64,000 bases of DNA, from positions 68,840,905 to 68,904,904 of the forward strand of contig NC_067312.1 of assembly GCF_020740795.1 (NCBI RefSeq), written 5' to 3'. The notes beneath the pieces were generated by a model. It was not told the origin of the DNA and ran no database searches. It saw only the letters and a list, made by a program, of their open reading frames with translations. Below are positions 51,800 through 63,400 of the stretch, in pieces. This DNA is from Apus apus (lineage: Eukaryota; Chordata; Aves; Apodiformes; Apodidae). Both the position numbers and the translations under genes were made by a program. Position 1 is the first letter of the stretch; each line of letters begins with the position of its first letter.

Positions 51800-52245
51800 A
51801 ACTCTAGTTAAAAGCCCTCCTCACAGACTGGCAAGCCTGTTGCCAAAGATACTCACCCCTTTCCCTGAAAGATGAACCCCATCAACCCCTAGGAGACCAG
51901 GTTTCTCAAAGCAAGTCCCACGGTCTAGGAAGCGAAAGCCCTGGCTGTGACACCACTCCTGTAACCATTTATTGATTTTCCCAATGCAATTTGCCCTTTC
52001 AAGCCCATTCCCTTTGACCAGGAGGATCAATGAAAAGACTGTCTGTGCTCCCCAAGTCCATCACTGCTGCTCCCAGGGCTCTGTGATCCCTCTTCCATGG
52101 TCTTCAGATTGCTCCTTGCTGTATCACTGGAACCCACAGGAAGCAGCAGGAGTTGATAATAGTCAGTGGGATGTACAAGTTTGGATAGTCCTTCAGTGAT
52201 GTCCCTTATGCATGAAGGTTTCTCACCTAACCCTGCACTGTGCAA
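51800..52245 (-). mobile_element. Retroelement fragment encoding part of an SGNH/GDSL-type esterase, frameshifted
   Basis: On the minus strand two overlapping frames together cover the C-terminal two thirds of an SGNH-hydrolase domain of the kind repeated many times in bird genomes. Frame one (52245 leftwards) has TDYYQLLLLPVGSSDTAR, the block III region, with Ser where the family usually has Asn (G-x-N-D). Frame two (to 51821) has NKWLQEWCHSQGF and the block V motif LLGVDGVHLSGKG, with the catalytic-type Asp and His kept. The frame change lies near 52090-52110, and another disturbs the last few codons at about 51822. Esterase domains are known in ORF1 of CR1-like LINEs, so this is most likely an ORF1 relic; another avian retroelement is possible. 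Not functional as it stands. Confidence 0.7.
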
Positions 52246-52311
52246 GAGGCCCAGACACTTCCCTCAGTCTGTGGTCTCTGTAGCCACATCTCCTTCCAAA
52301 AACTCTTGACT

Positions 52312-52464
52312 GGAGGAGTGTTGTGGAGTGTCCTTCTCTGGAGACTTTCAAGACCCATCTGGATGTGTTCCTGTGTGATCTGCCGTGGGTGTTCCTGCTG
52401 CAGCAGGGGATTGGACTTGATGATCTTTCGAGGTCCCTTCTGACCCCTGTGATTCTATGATTCT
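52312..52464 (+). mobile_element. CR1 LINE 3' end
   Basis: 'gttgtggagtgtccttctctggagactttcaagacccatctgg', then 'gttcctgtgtgatctgc' and 'ttggacttgatgatctttcgaggtcccttctgacccctgtgattctatgattct' give the typical end of a CR1 subfamily. About 150 bp, 5'-truncated. It points opposite to the esterase fragment 65 bp to its left, so the two are separate insertions or a rearranged pair. Confidence 0.93.
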
Positions 52465-54332
52465 CCAGTTTTCCTATCTCATATAAAACCTTGCCTGATG
52501 ATACAGACCATGCTAGTTTAACAGTGGAATTAATTTTATTCCTCTGAAAGCAATGTCTTGATAAAAAGCAAATGTGAAATCTCACCCAGCTGAAGTCAGC
52601 AGCAGCCACTGACAGCATCCAGACTGTCCCAGTATTGATGCAGAAGTTGTGGAACTCCTTCTTACCACATCTTCAGGTTTTCTGGTTTTATGTAAGTCCT
52701 GCTATGTTCGCAAATCAGCACTGAGAGAGACATATCATCTGAAAAACTAGTATCAGGTATTTGGTTTGGACAGTGGTTTGCAGATGGCTTTGGGGTTATT
52801 CTGCACTGTAGTTTATGTGGATACTGGCATGGTGAAAACAGTATGCAGGAAGGGTTGGTAGCCCCTTCATCTTTCTTATATATTATATATATTAAATCTG
52901 GTATTTCACACAACTTTTCTTTCTTAGATTCTATCCTGCTACTTGTTGTTATCAGCAGCACACTAAGTACTTCAGTGCATTTGTTAGAGGAGACATGCTA
53001 TTCTGCATTTTGGGGCTCCAGTATCTTCTTTGCAAATGGGTCCTAAAATGAAAAGATCCTTTTGAAAGTGACTCTCAAGAGAACAAAGCTGTAAAGTAAT
53101 TTATGCTTCCAAAACACTTGAAAAGCACTATTCTACTTCCTCATTGTTTGAGGAAGCTGGTTGTGTTTAGCTGTCACAGTCATTCTCTTATGAGCAAATA
53201 CCTCCTGTTGTGATAATTGTTGTATTGCTTATCTTGGGACTCTTTTATGCCAATCATTATTATTGTGAGCTTTGCTCCACAGGACCAAACTCATTACAGT
53301 GGATCTCCTCCTCCCCACTGTCATCCATCTCTCTGTCAATCTCCTGCTGATTTTTTTTCCTTTGTGCCAAGATGTGCAGGGAGGTGGGGTTTGGAGACAT
53401 TCCAATTTTGTCAGTAGGAGCAGGTAAAAATGTTCAGCTACTGCACGCAAGGAGAAGTCCTCTGGGTCCAATGCATATTTGTCAGCACTGAGAGGTTGGT
53501 TGCAGGTCACTGTGCTGTGGATTGCCAAGCAGTCATAAATTCATCTTGGTGAGGTGGTGGGCCTCTGGCTGTGATTCTGCTGGATCTGCTGAATGCACTA
53601 CCTAGCTTCTCTATGGATTTTTGGCAGCTGTAAGAGGACAGGCAATACTTGATTCAAAACATATCTTGCAAATGCAAATGCAGCCATCTTCCTTTTAATA
53701 ATTCTCAATTACAGCTGTGCTTAGTGCCTGGGTTCTGGTACCCGTGATGCAAGTATCTGGGAGACTGAAAGCTGAATTTTTAGTTAAACTAAGACACGGT
53801 ATTAGCAATTGCTGAACTCCTGTTGTTTATGGAAGTTTTATCCCTGCCTTCAGGAGCTGTACAGTTAGCTCAGCAGTGCTTTGAAAAATCCAGCCCTGGC
53901 CGTTTTTATGGCAGCTGTGCTCCCTGCAGAGATCATTCATGCATCTGACTGCCAGAGGAGCCAGAGCATCTCCCTGTGGATGTACCTGTCACTGGCAGTG
54001 GGGGGCAACCATTTGGTCTGTGTTTGGCCACTTCTAAGTGATGGGCAGCTGAGACCACCTGGGTGTCAGAGACCCTTGTGTGCCTGATTACAGAGCTTGG
54101 ATGTCTTTTGCAACACTTTCTGCAGAGAAGTGGACACAGGCTAATGCAGCTTTTTGTTTGTGAGGAATCAGGGTCAGTCCCTGGTCTGTTGGCCAACATG
54201 CCAGCCATCACACAAATGTTGGTTGTTCTTTCTCCGCATATTAGGCCAAGTAGATGCATAATGGTGGCTTTTAAGCTCAGTTATGGCCATGTTGTGTGAT
54301 TGATGCCTAGACTTATTGACAGGAAGGTACAA
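52465..54332. other. Probable intron; nothing recognised
   Basis: No exon, RNA gene or repeat family recognised. The 99-108-codon minus-strand frames have no splice or family support. Confidence 0.45.
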
Positions 54333-54466
54333 CATAGAATCATAGAATGGTTTGGTTTGGAAGAGACCTTAAAGATCATCTAGTTCCAATGCCCCTGCAT
54401 GGGCAGGGACACCTCCCACTAGACCAGGCTGCTCAAAGCCCCATCCAATCTGGCCTTGGACATCTC
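54333..54466 (-). mobile_element. CR1 LINE 3' end, reverse orientation
   Basis: It starts CATAGAATCATAGAATGG (two terminal units), then 'aagagaccttaaagatcatctagttccaa', 'gggcagggacacctcccactagaccaggctgctcaaagccccatccaa' and 'tctggccttgga'. A 5'-truncated CR1 of about 130 bp with its 3' end on the left. Confidence 0.95.
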
Positions 54467-55377
54467 ATGGATCTATGGGAAGCTCCAGGAAGAAACTTGC
54501 AGTACTTATGATCTGATCATCTATTGAATAATCATGAAGGACTTGTGTATGGATAATTGACATATAACACTGATAGCTAAAAACGTGAGCATGCGTTTAT
54601 GAAATACTGGCTTAAACTTATGAAGAAATAGTAAAGGGGACTTACTGCAGCTCCTAATGGGCCCTTTTATACCCACTGCTAGTGACAAGACACAGACTGA
54701 AGTAGTTTCTTTAGTTTTAAGATTTAAGTTGGGCCAGCAATAAATTCCTGAATACACCTGAAGGTGTATTTCATTGGTCCACATAGATGGCACAAGTTCA
54801 AGACAGTGGAGAAAGCAGACGTGCCATTCTGGGGGCCTTCATGGCATGCTGGAGCATCAGTGAGGACCAGGTAATGTGTGTGCCTGCAGACCTGACAAGT
54901 GAGTCAATGCAGTAAATGTTTTTTTGACAACTTAGATGATAAAGGATCACAGGAAGAACACAGAGAAGGGAAAGGGTGGTCTTTGCCTCTTTGTCTTAAT
55001 CTAGCTGGAACGCAGCCTAGGTAAATTTGGGTTTAACTGGGTGCTAGACTATGCAGTGTGAGCTGACAGAGTCTGATGAAAACAGGTGAGGGTCTGAGCA
55101 AGTTGGAGCCATGGGGAAGCTGATACTGATTTAGAATGTTCTCATCATAGCCCTGGGTGAGCAGAGGTCTTTGTCCCTGCATTTCTCCCTCAGTGTACCT
55201 GGGTCTCAAATTTCATTTTTATTTTTACTTTGAGCTGGCTTTTCTGTACAAAGTACAAAAAAGCCAAAAAACACCCATATGAGAAAGGCAGGAAAACAGT
55301 TTTACGTCGTTTTACTGTTGTGATAGTTGAAGAGTGGGAGTGGAAATTGTTAATGGTCACTTCCTTAGTTTTCGTAG

Positions 55378-55489
55378 GAAAAGGCGACCCATGAAGGGAT
55401 GTGGGTTATATAGTGGTATGCTGACTTTTGGAATGCAGGTTCTTGCAGGGCCATCCTGGATGCTGGCCAAGAGTTTGCAAAACTGGAAG
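55378..55489 (+). CDS. Weak candidate exon, 112 nt
   Basis: A good acceptor (..cttccttagttttcgtag|) and an acceptable donor (TGGAAG|GTAAAG) bound a segment open in the phase-2 entry frame left by exon 5, reading KRRPMKGCGLYSGML... and leaving phase 0. The other two entry frames meet stops. An internal alternative donor at ATGCAG|GTTCTT is poorer. No protein match; could easily be chance. Confidence 0.2.
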
Positions 55490-56447
55490 GTAAAGCACAG
55501 CCAAAATGGTCATGTGAAGAAATCAGATGTGTGGCAAAATGCTGGTGAAGAGACAGGACAAGGAGCTTCCTATCTGAAGGACAGAAAACAAGACTGAGAA
55601 AGTGAGATGGAATGTGTGAATTGGGAGAGAGTAAAGCTTAAGAACAGATCTGCAGTGAAATAATGACTTAAAAATGCTGTGCAGTACCAAAAAAGCTGTA
55701 AGAAACTACTGGAAGAGGATACGGAGTTAAAGGCTTCCTTACATGAGAACAGGCAATTAGTGCTGAAAAACAGGGGCTGAGCACCTGCCCATCCCCTGCC
55801 ATGGGCAAACAGGCACACATGCCTTGTGCCACAGCTGTAAAAGGGGCTCCAGCAGCAGCTTAAATAATTATGCAGAAGATGCAAATCATGAAAGAAAAGG
55901 GTGCAGACTTAGGACACTGTGGAGCTGTGGTGAAAGAAAGTGCAGCAATGGGGCAATGCTGTGTCTAATCACAGCAGTTACTAAAGCACCTTCCAAGAGA
56001 GGCTTGGGTGGACAGAGACCCATGGTTGGACTTACTTCAACCCCATCCTTCCTCAGGTGGGTGGAGGGCCTCAAATGCCAGTGCTTCTGTTTAATAGAGG
56101 TACTGGAAATCTTCAAGGTGAATTTTAGAGCACCTTTTGCTGATGTAAAGCGAGAAGGCTGAAGAATGAGGGAAGAAAGAGAAATATCCATTCATAGACA
56201 TATCAAGTTGTTAGGAAATTAGTGAGCTGATCTCAGAACTTTACACAAGCTTGGCTGCAAAATTAGGCCCTTTAAATAAAAATACAGTCTTAAGAAAATC
56301 TTCTGCCTTAGTGTTCTGTATGAGGGAGCAGACCAGGTATGCCAGAAGTCCTTTGTAGTCTGTTCTTGCAAGGGATGAAGGTGACGGTGATGCTTGTAAA
56401 TGTGGTGGGCAGATAAAAAATCCTCCTAAGATTTATCTTGCTGCCAG

Positions 56448-56575
56448 GTTTGCAGGAAGGAGTGTCTGTGTGCTCCTTGTACATCTCTAGCAGCTCCACT
56501 GCCAGCACAAATACCAGAATATCAGAGGAGCAAGAGTTTGTGCCTCTGGATCTCATTTCCAAAGGCTACAGCATG
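56448..56575 (+). CDS. Candidate coding exon, 128 or 120 nt
   Basis: A strong acceptor (..aagatttatcttgctgccag|) and donor CATG|GTGAGG bound the segment. In one frame it reads LQEGVSVCSLYISSSSTAST... and EEQEFVPLDLISKGYSM, which looks protein-like. The last part faintly recalls the 'L-x-L-x-x-K-G-Y' end of extended Tudor domains, but that is a loose impression. A second forward frame is also open, which weakens the case. Entry is phase 1 at 56448, or phase 0 if the second AG (before 56456) is used; the latter fits the 55378 candidate. Confidence 0.3.
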
Positions 56576-59500
56576 GTGAGGCAGTTGCTAGTGTACTTTA
56601 ATACTACTTCAGCTTGCAGTCAAAACTAATAGAGTTTCACTTGCTTGTCCATGAGGGGACAAAATGAATGCATTTATTTCTGTGTGGGGCCCATGGGCTT
56701 GTGCCTCTTACATGCCTAGTATTTACTGTTAGCTCACCATGATTTTGGGTTGACATTTTCAGTGCCGCATTCACCCCCTGAGAAGAGATTGGAAATAAAT
56801 GGGAACATACTGCTGAGCCGATTTTCCTCACCACACCCTGTCTAGCACAGCTGTCCTTGGCTCATTCTTGTGCTCATCTCAGTATTCGTGCTGTTTTATC
56901 TTTGCACTATGACCTGTGTGAACGCTCTCCAAAAGTGTTGGCTTGCTAAGTTATCATAGAAGGTAAGGGGGAGGAGAGGGATGTAGAAGCATCCTTGGAA
57001 AGTCCCTCTGAAGCCTGAGACTGTCTGACCCTTTGCACAAGCCTCTTTCTTCAAAAAGGAAGTGCCTTTGTTTGCTCAGCAAGGAGAGGTGTGAAAGGGC
57101 CACTTATTTTTACTCAGTCCAGTTGTCAGTCTGAGCATCCAATGGATGTTTTGTTGGTTGTGCCCTTGGGAAGGAGCAGGGAGCAGATGTGTGGCAGTGC
57201 ACGGCAGCGGGGAGAAGGGCAGGTGAGTGCTGGGACTGGCTGCACTAGAGCTGTGCAAGCTGCTCATGGCATCAAGGAGATCCTCCATGGCCAGTTAAGG
57301 TGAGACTGCAACTGCTCAGGTCCTCCTGCAAGTAAAAAGGGAAAACTGAAGGATTGTACTCAGACATGAGGATCATCTCTCGCTTGTGCTTTGGCTCAGC
57401 AGGGGTGGCTTACAAACAGGCTGTGCGGCATGCATTTTTGAAATATGTTTTTAATATTAGGATTCACAAAATTATTCCTGTGCATAGTTGTGAAACTCTT
57501 ATTAGAAATAGACAATTAGTGCTTTTTATTCTTGCTGACACACAAGAAACCATTGGTTTTTTTAGAAGCTCAATAGATTTTGGTAGGATTGTTGACTAAG
57601 GATGTTTTCAAAATTAAAAAATGAATAAACACTACAGTTTTCCGGAGTGAGGTGCAATTTTTCGTGTGAGTGAGGGAAATTTCTTTGGACAATTTTTTTC
57701 CTTATATTTTAATTAATTAATTATCCTTAATATTAAAATATCTTCTGCAAATCCATGAGAAATTTGGGAGATGAAAGAAGTGTATCCTAGAATCTATTCC
57801 ACTGAAGCCCTTTGTTAGAGTAGATAAAATTTTCAGTCTTGTGGTTTCCCATCAAAAGCAGAACTTGTCTGTTTTCCTCTGTCCCATACCAGTTTTTCCA
57901 TGGGCCATCCAGTTTTCCTCTCCTCTGCACTGTTGCATTGTTGCCCTTTATATTCCACCACCTGGTGTTTCAAAACTTCGGGTTTCTGGGTTTTTTTCTT
58001 CCTTCTCTTAAATGTCTTCCTTCTTCCCCACCATTTAACTGTAGTAAGAGCCTGAGGAGAAGGCTGTTCTGATTTTTCCAGTTGAACCTGTTCAGAGTTT
58101 CCTCAGTGTCTGTAAGAACTTTGCATGGAGAGGCACCAAGTGCAATGGAATTGACTTCAAAGAGTGAAATTCAGTCACAAACCCTTCATGATAGCATCCC
58201 AAGTATCAGGGAGGTCATACCTTCATATTTGGTTTCCAGTCTGAGCCTTGCAAGACTTGTTAGCTGTAAATAAAAAGGAGTCTTGTCTATTTGTAGGTTT
58301 TGCAAATGAGACAGTGAAATTAGAACTGTATATGATCTTTTAAGACAGGTGATTTAGCATGGAGTTGAACAGAGTACCCGTGTCCTAAGCCCATGATTAA
58401 TTAATTAAATCAGTTGCAGTTCTGGATCTTGATTATGTTACTTTTGCAGTTATAGACCACTATATTTTCATTATAGTAATCATATTACTAATCTCTGGAA
58501 ATCAGAGCCCCTTATGTCTATCAACTGTTAATTTTCTGCTGGCCATTGTATTGCCATAAATGTCCTTAAAGATACATGGACTTTTAACAAGTTAGAAGTA
58601 AAAAAAAAGATTAGTTGCCTTTTGCATTTCTCTAGAGAAGCTCACAAGGCAAATTAATTAGTCAAAACTCAAGGTGACATGCCTTCAGGTCGATGGGTAA
58701 AGGCCAGAAATTGTATTTTTCTTTTGCAGCACAACGATAATGCACAAGTACATTTATTTTTGCTTTAAAATTTGAGGGATAAAATGAGAAGTAGAACAAT
58801 CAGCTTTATTGAGTTAAATGCAGGTTAGGAGTAGGATTAGTCTTCTAATTGCACAGATTAACTCAGTGGTTTGGTGGGGGTTTTTTCAGAGACTAATTGT
58901 TTCTTTTTTTTCCTAATGAATCTCTCAAATTGCTTCTTCATGCACTGTTAAGCCTTTTGCAAGAAAGAGAGAACTATCAACTATAGCAGGTTAAACTTTT
59001 TATTTATGTGGTCAGAGTAACCCTGAGCAACAGTGAACATTTTCACAAGGAATTCAGTGCCTTGCCAAATGGAACAGATGAAGCACGATGACACTTTCAG
59101 ACCTGCAAGACAAGGAAAGGTTTGCAAGTGTGAGGTAGCTCAAAATAAGGCTTGAGGCCGTTTTGTTTCTCTTCCTGGGTGTTACCCTGCATATACCTGC
59201 TATTTACATCATTATGTTTTGGGTTCTACTTGGACAACATCTGTGGAATTCTGGCCAAGTAGCATCAATGTACATTTTGTCACTAGCAGCCATGGCATTG
59301 GGATTTCCCTTGCCTCCCTGCAGGGGGAAGTTGTTATGAGCCCTCTGCCATGCTGGCATAACCCTTGAACTTGCTTGAAGATATAAGTGGTGCAGATCCC
59401 TTATCAATCTGTGTGTCTGTAGGTTTTGTACTGTATACTGCTTATCTCTTAGACGTGGCATGATTTTCCACATGCAGCTACTAGCAAGGGAGAACATCCC

Positions 59501-60369
59501 TATCAGAATTCTTAAAATCTCCGGCCTCACTTTCTTCAGTGCATCAAGCCCCACTTTTCTACCACAGATTCAGCAACACATTTTTGAGAGATATTATTTG
59601 TTTAGGAATCCAGACAGGTATTCATGCAGTGTTCTTCATAACAAGGTGTGTTTTGTACCAAGGATCATAATTTCAGATATTCAATGAACTGTATTCCCTT
59701 GGTATCACTGTTTGACATGAAGTGGTTTGCTAGTACAAGAGCAGAAATGTGAAAATGTGATCTCTGCTAGCACAAAGAGGTCAGAACTCTCTTCAGAGGA
59801 AATGGTTGTCTGGCTTAATACTCAAATGCTACAAAATCGTTTATTATGATGGTGAGCTGGTGGGTGTATATTGTGTCTTGGCAGTGGGTTTTTGTACTTT
59901 CACTCCCTGTTCTTCGTGGTATGTAATTGGTTTCTTGTCATTGACTCTGTGAAGTAACACGTGAAGCACTTCAACTGGCAGGCCTGTTTCTTTGAGTGGC
60001 CATAGCTGAAACAGAAACCAGGCATTTATGCTGTTGGGAATGTTTATAATAAGTTTTATTCTATGCTGAGAACTAGATCCAGTAAGCTAAAACTCCTGCT
60101 TCATCTGTTCAACTCCTCTTTTCAGTGTTCTTAACAAGTAGGAAGTTGTGCTGGTGACACAGGAGTGTTCTGGGAGACAGTCACCAGCTAAGCCTTGGAA
60201 CCTGGAACACAGATTTGTCATGGTCAGCTACTAAACAATTTCTCAGTTAACAACTAAAAACCAAGCGTGACTCAAGCATGTTAGCCAGAGCTTGGGCATA
60301 GAGTGTCATCAGCCTGGCAGCACATTACTGGTCTGGTGGCCATGGAGTTGGTGCCTTTTTGCCTCTCAG
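56576..60369. other. Probable intron; no clear exon
   Basis: AT-rich, with TTAATTAATTAA-type stretches near 57710-57740 and 58397-58410 that could bind homeodomain factors. A segment after a fair acceptor at 58115 is open (VRTLHGEAPSAMELTS...) but lacks a good donor. No RNA gene or repeat family recognised. Confidence 0.4.
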
Positions 60370-60416
60370 GTCATAATGGATGGGCTAAAGAGTTCTTTGA
60401 TGATGGGAAGACAGAG
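60370..60416 (+). CDS. Candidate short exon, 47 nt
   Basis: Both splice sites are near-consensus: acceptor ..gcctttttgcctctcag| and donor CAGAG|GTGAGT, which is the best-bounded short segment in the right half. Two frames are open: phase-1 entry reads HNGWAKEFFDDGKTE and leaves phase 0; phase-0 entry reads VIMDGLKSSLMMGRQ and leaves phase 2. With 47 nt I cannot decide between them, or exclude a chance pair of sites. Confidence 0.25.
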
Positions 60417-63400
60417 GTGAGTGTTGCCCAAGCTCTTTTGTTTGTATGCACTTTTCCACACATCAAGGGCAACCTGATCCAAAGGATAGTTTTCCCTTTT
60501 CTAGGTCAAAACCGGTGTATTCTGCTCATTCAGTCAGCAAACTGAGTGCCTGTTTGATCCTTTCTAATTGTTTCAGAAGTGCTGTTTTCTTAGTTTTAGT
60601 GGGTTTATGCAGTAACAGCAAGCAGACAGTCTGCAGCATGTTTGGATGCAAGGCAGAGAAACCAAATCATAGCAGGTCTTTATGCCACAATGTCATTTGT
60701 ACTTTCCGTCACACAATTTGGCTTTTGGAGTGGTTCACTCAGTGTTCCTGATCACTTTGAAAACACTGAAAACCTCTGGACTTCAGCCAAGAGAAATTTA
60801 AATAGTCATGACTTCTGTTTGCAGAAAACCTTACCTTTGATTCCTTGGGCCCTTTTGTAGGCATGGATTAGGTTTATGTGGAACTGCTTTGGGAAAGACC
60901 TTTTAACCTTCTGGTCTCCTGTTGCAACCTGTTCAAAGTGGCATGCATGTTCATGCCAGGGTTGCAGGGGGGTCGTGAGGTGCCTTTGGACATGCCAGGG
61001 GTGAAGCTGCAGAGAGAGGATGTGAGGCTGTCACATCTGGTGTGTGTTTGATCAGTGCTTGTGCAGAGCTCTGGTGTTCATTCTGTTGTGGTTGCAGTAG
61101 GAAAACATGGTTTGGTTTCAGTTGCAAGCTTAAGGAAAACCTGTATTAATTAAATGAACAATGAGAACTGCATAGTTCTAATGCGGGAATTAGCAAGTAC
61201 AGTTCAAGTGTAGAGATTCAAGTGGATGGAGCACTTGACAGGAATATGAGAATAATGTCCTTCTTCAGCCTAGACATTGAATCATTGTGTGATGTCTGAC
61301 TAATGGCTTCAACTCCTTCTGGCTATGTTTCCCCCACAGGAAATAGAGGACTTGCTTTAGAATGAGACCTGTAAGAACTGGTTTAATAAATGATGGTTAG
61401 AATGAGACAGTTTAAAGCCAATTGCCAACAGAGGGTTGAAAATTGTTAATGCAAGGTTAAACCAATTTACAAATCGATAGATGCTCACATTTTAGCTTTT
61501 GTATTGTTACAGTAATACCAGAGTTGTGTCCCTACTAATCCAGCATTTTCATTTAGTTTTGAGAAAGAACATTAGCTGCTGCTCAAAAGATCATGAACCC
61601 GTCTAGATGAAGAGGGGTGGGAAATCTAATCAATTTTTTTGGTGCTTTTTTCATCTCCTGGTACCAAAAAAAAACAGTGGTTGCCCTCCCCACCTCTGGT
61701 CTGAGCAGCTGAGGTGTTTCTGCAGTAAACCATGTCTACATGTGCCCATGGCCATGCTGCTCTCTTGGTCTGTGCAGCAGATCCTTCATTTCAGGCTGGC
61801 GACCACTGAGCTACTGGCAAAAGAAAAAGGCATTGGTATTTATTAAATGAAGCATAGGTTAAAACCTGTGATAAACAATGCTGGTTGACTTTTTTGTATT
61901 GTTGATTTTCGTATTTTCCACAGGTGCCCCACATATAAACTGTAGCAGTACATAAACCCATCATTTTCATCTTCCCTTCTCACCTATGCAAGTCATAGCT
62001 TAAAATACATCACTGTGTCCTGAGGAATGGACCAGCAATTAATTGGTTTGAGCACTGATTACACAGAGCAACAGTCAGTTGCAATGTGTCTTCTTGCAGG
62101 AGCTTAAATTACAAAGGCCCAGCAAATGCTGTCTTGTCCTAGATATGTCCTTTTTGCTGTCTGCCACATGCTCACATAAAAAGCTTTAGAATATACCTGA
62201 ATAAGGCTTTTAGAAATTCAGCTGGTTAGTAACCTTTTTTTTAGAACATTCTTCTATCCTCCACTCTTTGAATCTCATTTTTATTTTTTTCCCCTGAATG
62301 GATCCCTGCGGCAGGAAAATCTCTTCAGCTTGAATGCTTTCTTCTTTGCTGTCCTTTTCAGTTAATTTTCTATTCACTTACGTATATTCTGTGTCTCTGC
62401 TTGTTCTCCCAGGAGATGTCAGACAATAACCTCCTGTGCTGTAGATCAGGGGCTTTCTGAAAATGCATGTGGGATAAATTGAGGAAGTTGAGAACTAACT
62501 AATGCTAATTAATTAAGAAATGTTACATTATACAATTACATGCATTGTTTAAAAAGTAGAAGCATCTTGTAATATCAGAGCTCCAGAATATTAATATTCC
62601 CTCTACAGTTGTCCCTAATTAGTTGGAATACATTTGACCAACTCAGCTCTCATCCAGACCTCACATACCAGGCCTTAAAAGGTCACAGCTAGTGGGATCT
62701 AAAAAGCCTCTCATGTTTTTTGCTGACATGACTTCCTTAATAATTGAGTCCAATTCATAAAACTAAAAGTAATGGAGAAGACAATAACAGGTGCTGCTGT
62801 TACAGCAGTTATTTCCCATTGCTTTCAAGCAGAGGCTCTGTACTATGAAAACTGGCTCAATGCGAAGAGATCTTCATGGATTATAAAACAGGGCTGTCAT
62901 TAAACACTTGTTTTACATATTTTGGGCAAAAGTGAGTTGTCTCTGACTGGTCTGCAGACTGGAGCATCTAGGGATTGCTGTAATCCGTGTTTTGCTGTCT
63001 GTGTCCCCAGGGGACTGACTGCCAGCTGGAGAGAGACAATGATGGTGCTCCCATCAAGATCACTCTGTTGCTCCCCTTTCCCCTTCTGTGAGTGAGCTGA
63101 TGAAAAGACCTGCTATGACAAGCACAGGCTAGCTATGAGTTTTCCCACAATGTGGGAATTAACTGGTCTGATCAGGCAACTATTTGTCTCTGCTTATGTC
63201 TGACACAAATGTGTCATCATGTAGGAGCAAAGCTGACATGTAAAATTCTTTCCCATAGGCAATGAAGTTTTTTAAACCAGTGGTGCAGAATCAGCTTAAA
63301 AGAACAGACACAGTGATATATATGTATTTATGACATCAGGAGTCCCCTAGCACTACATTAGGCAACTTTACGTGACTGCTAAGAACCCTCACCTTCCTTT

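Noticed and set aside
58115..58273. Open segment ending in a stop next to an AATAAA, possible last exon
   Set aside because: The stop overlaps the AATAAA, leaving almost no 3' UTR; the entry phase does not match neighbours.
63011..63087. Possible exon after a strong acceptor
   Set aside because: The donor (CTTCT|GTGAGT) lacks the AG before GT, two frames are open and the phase is undetermined.
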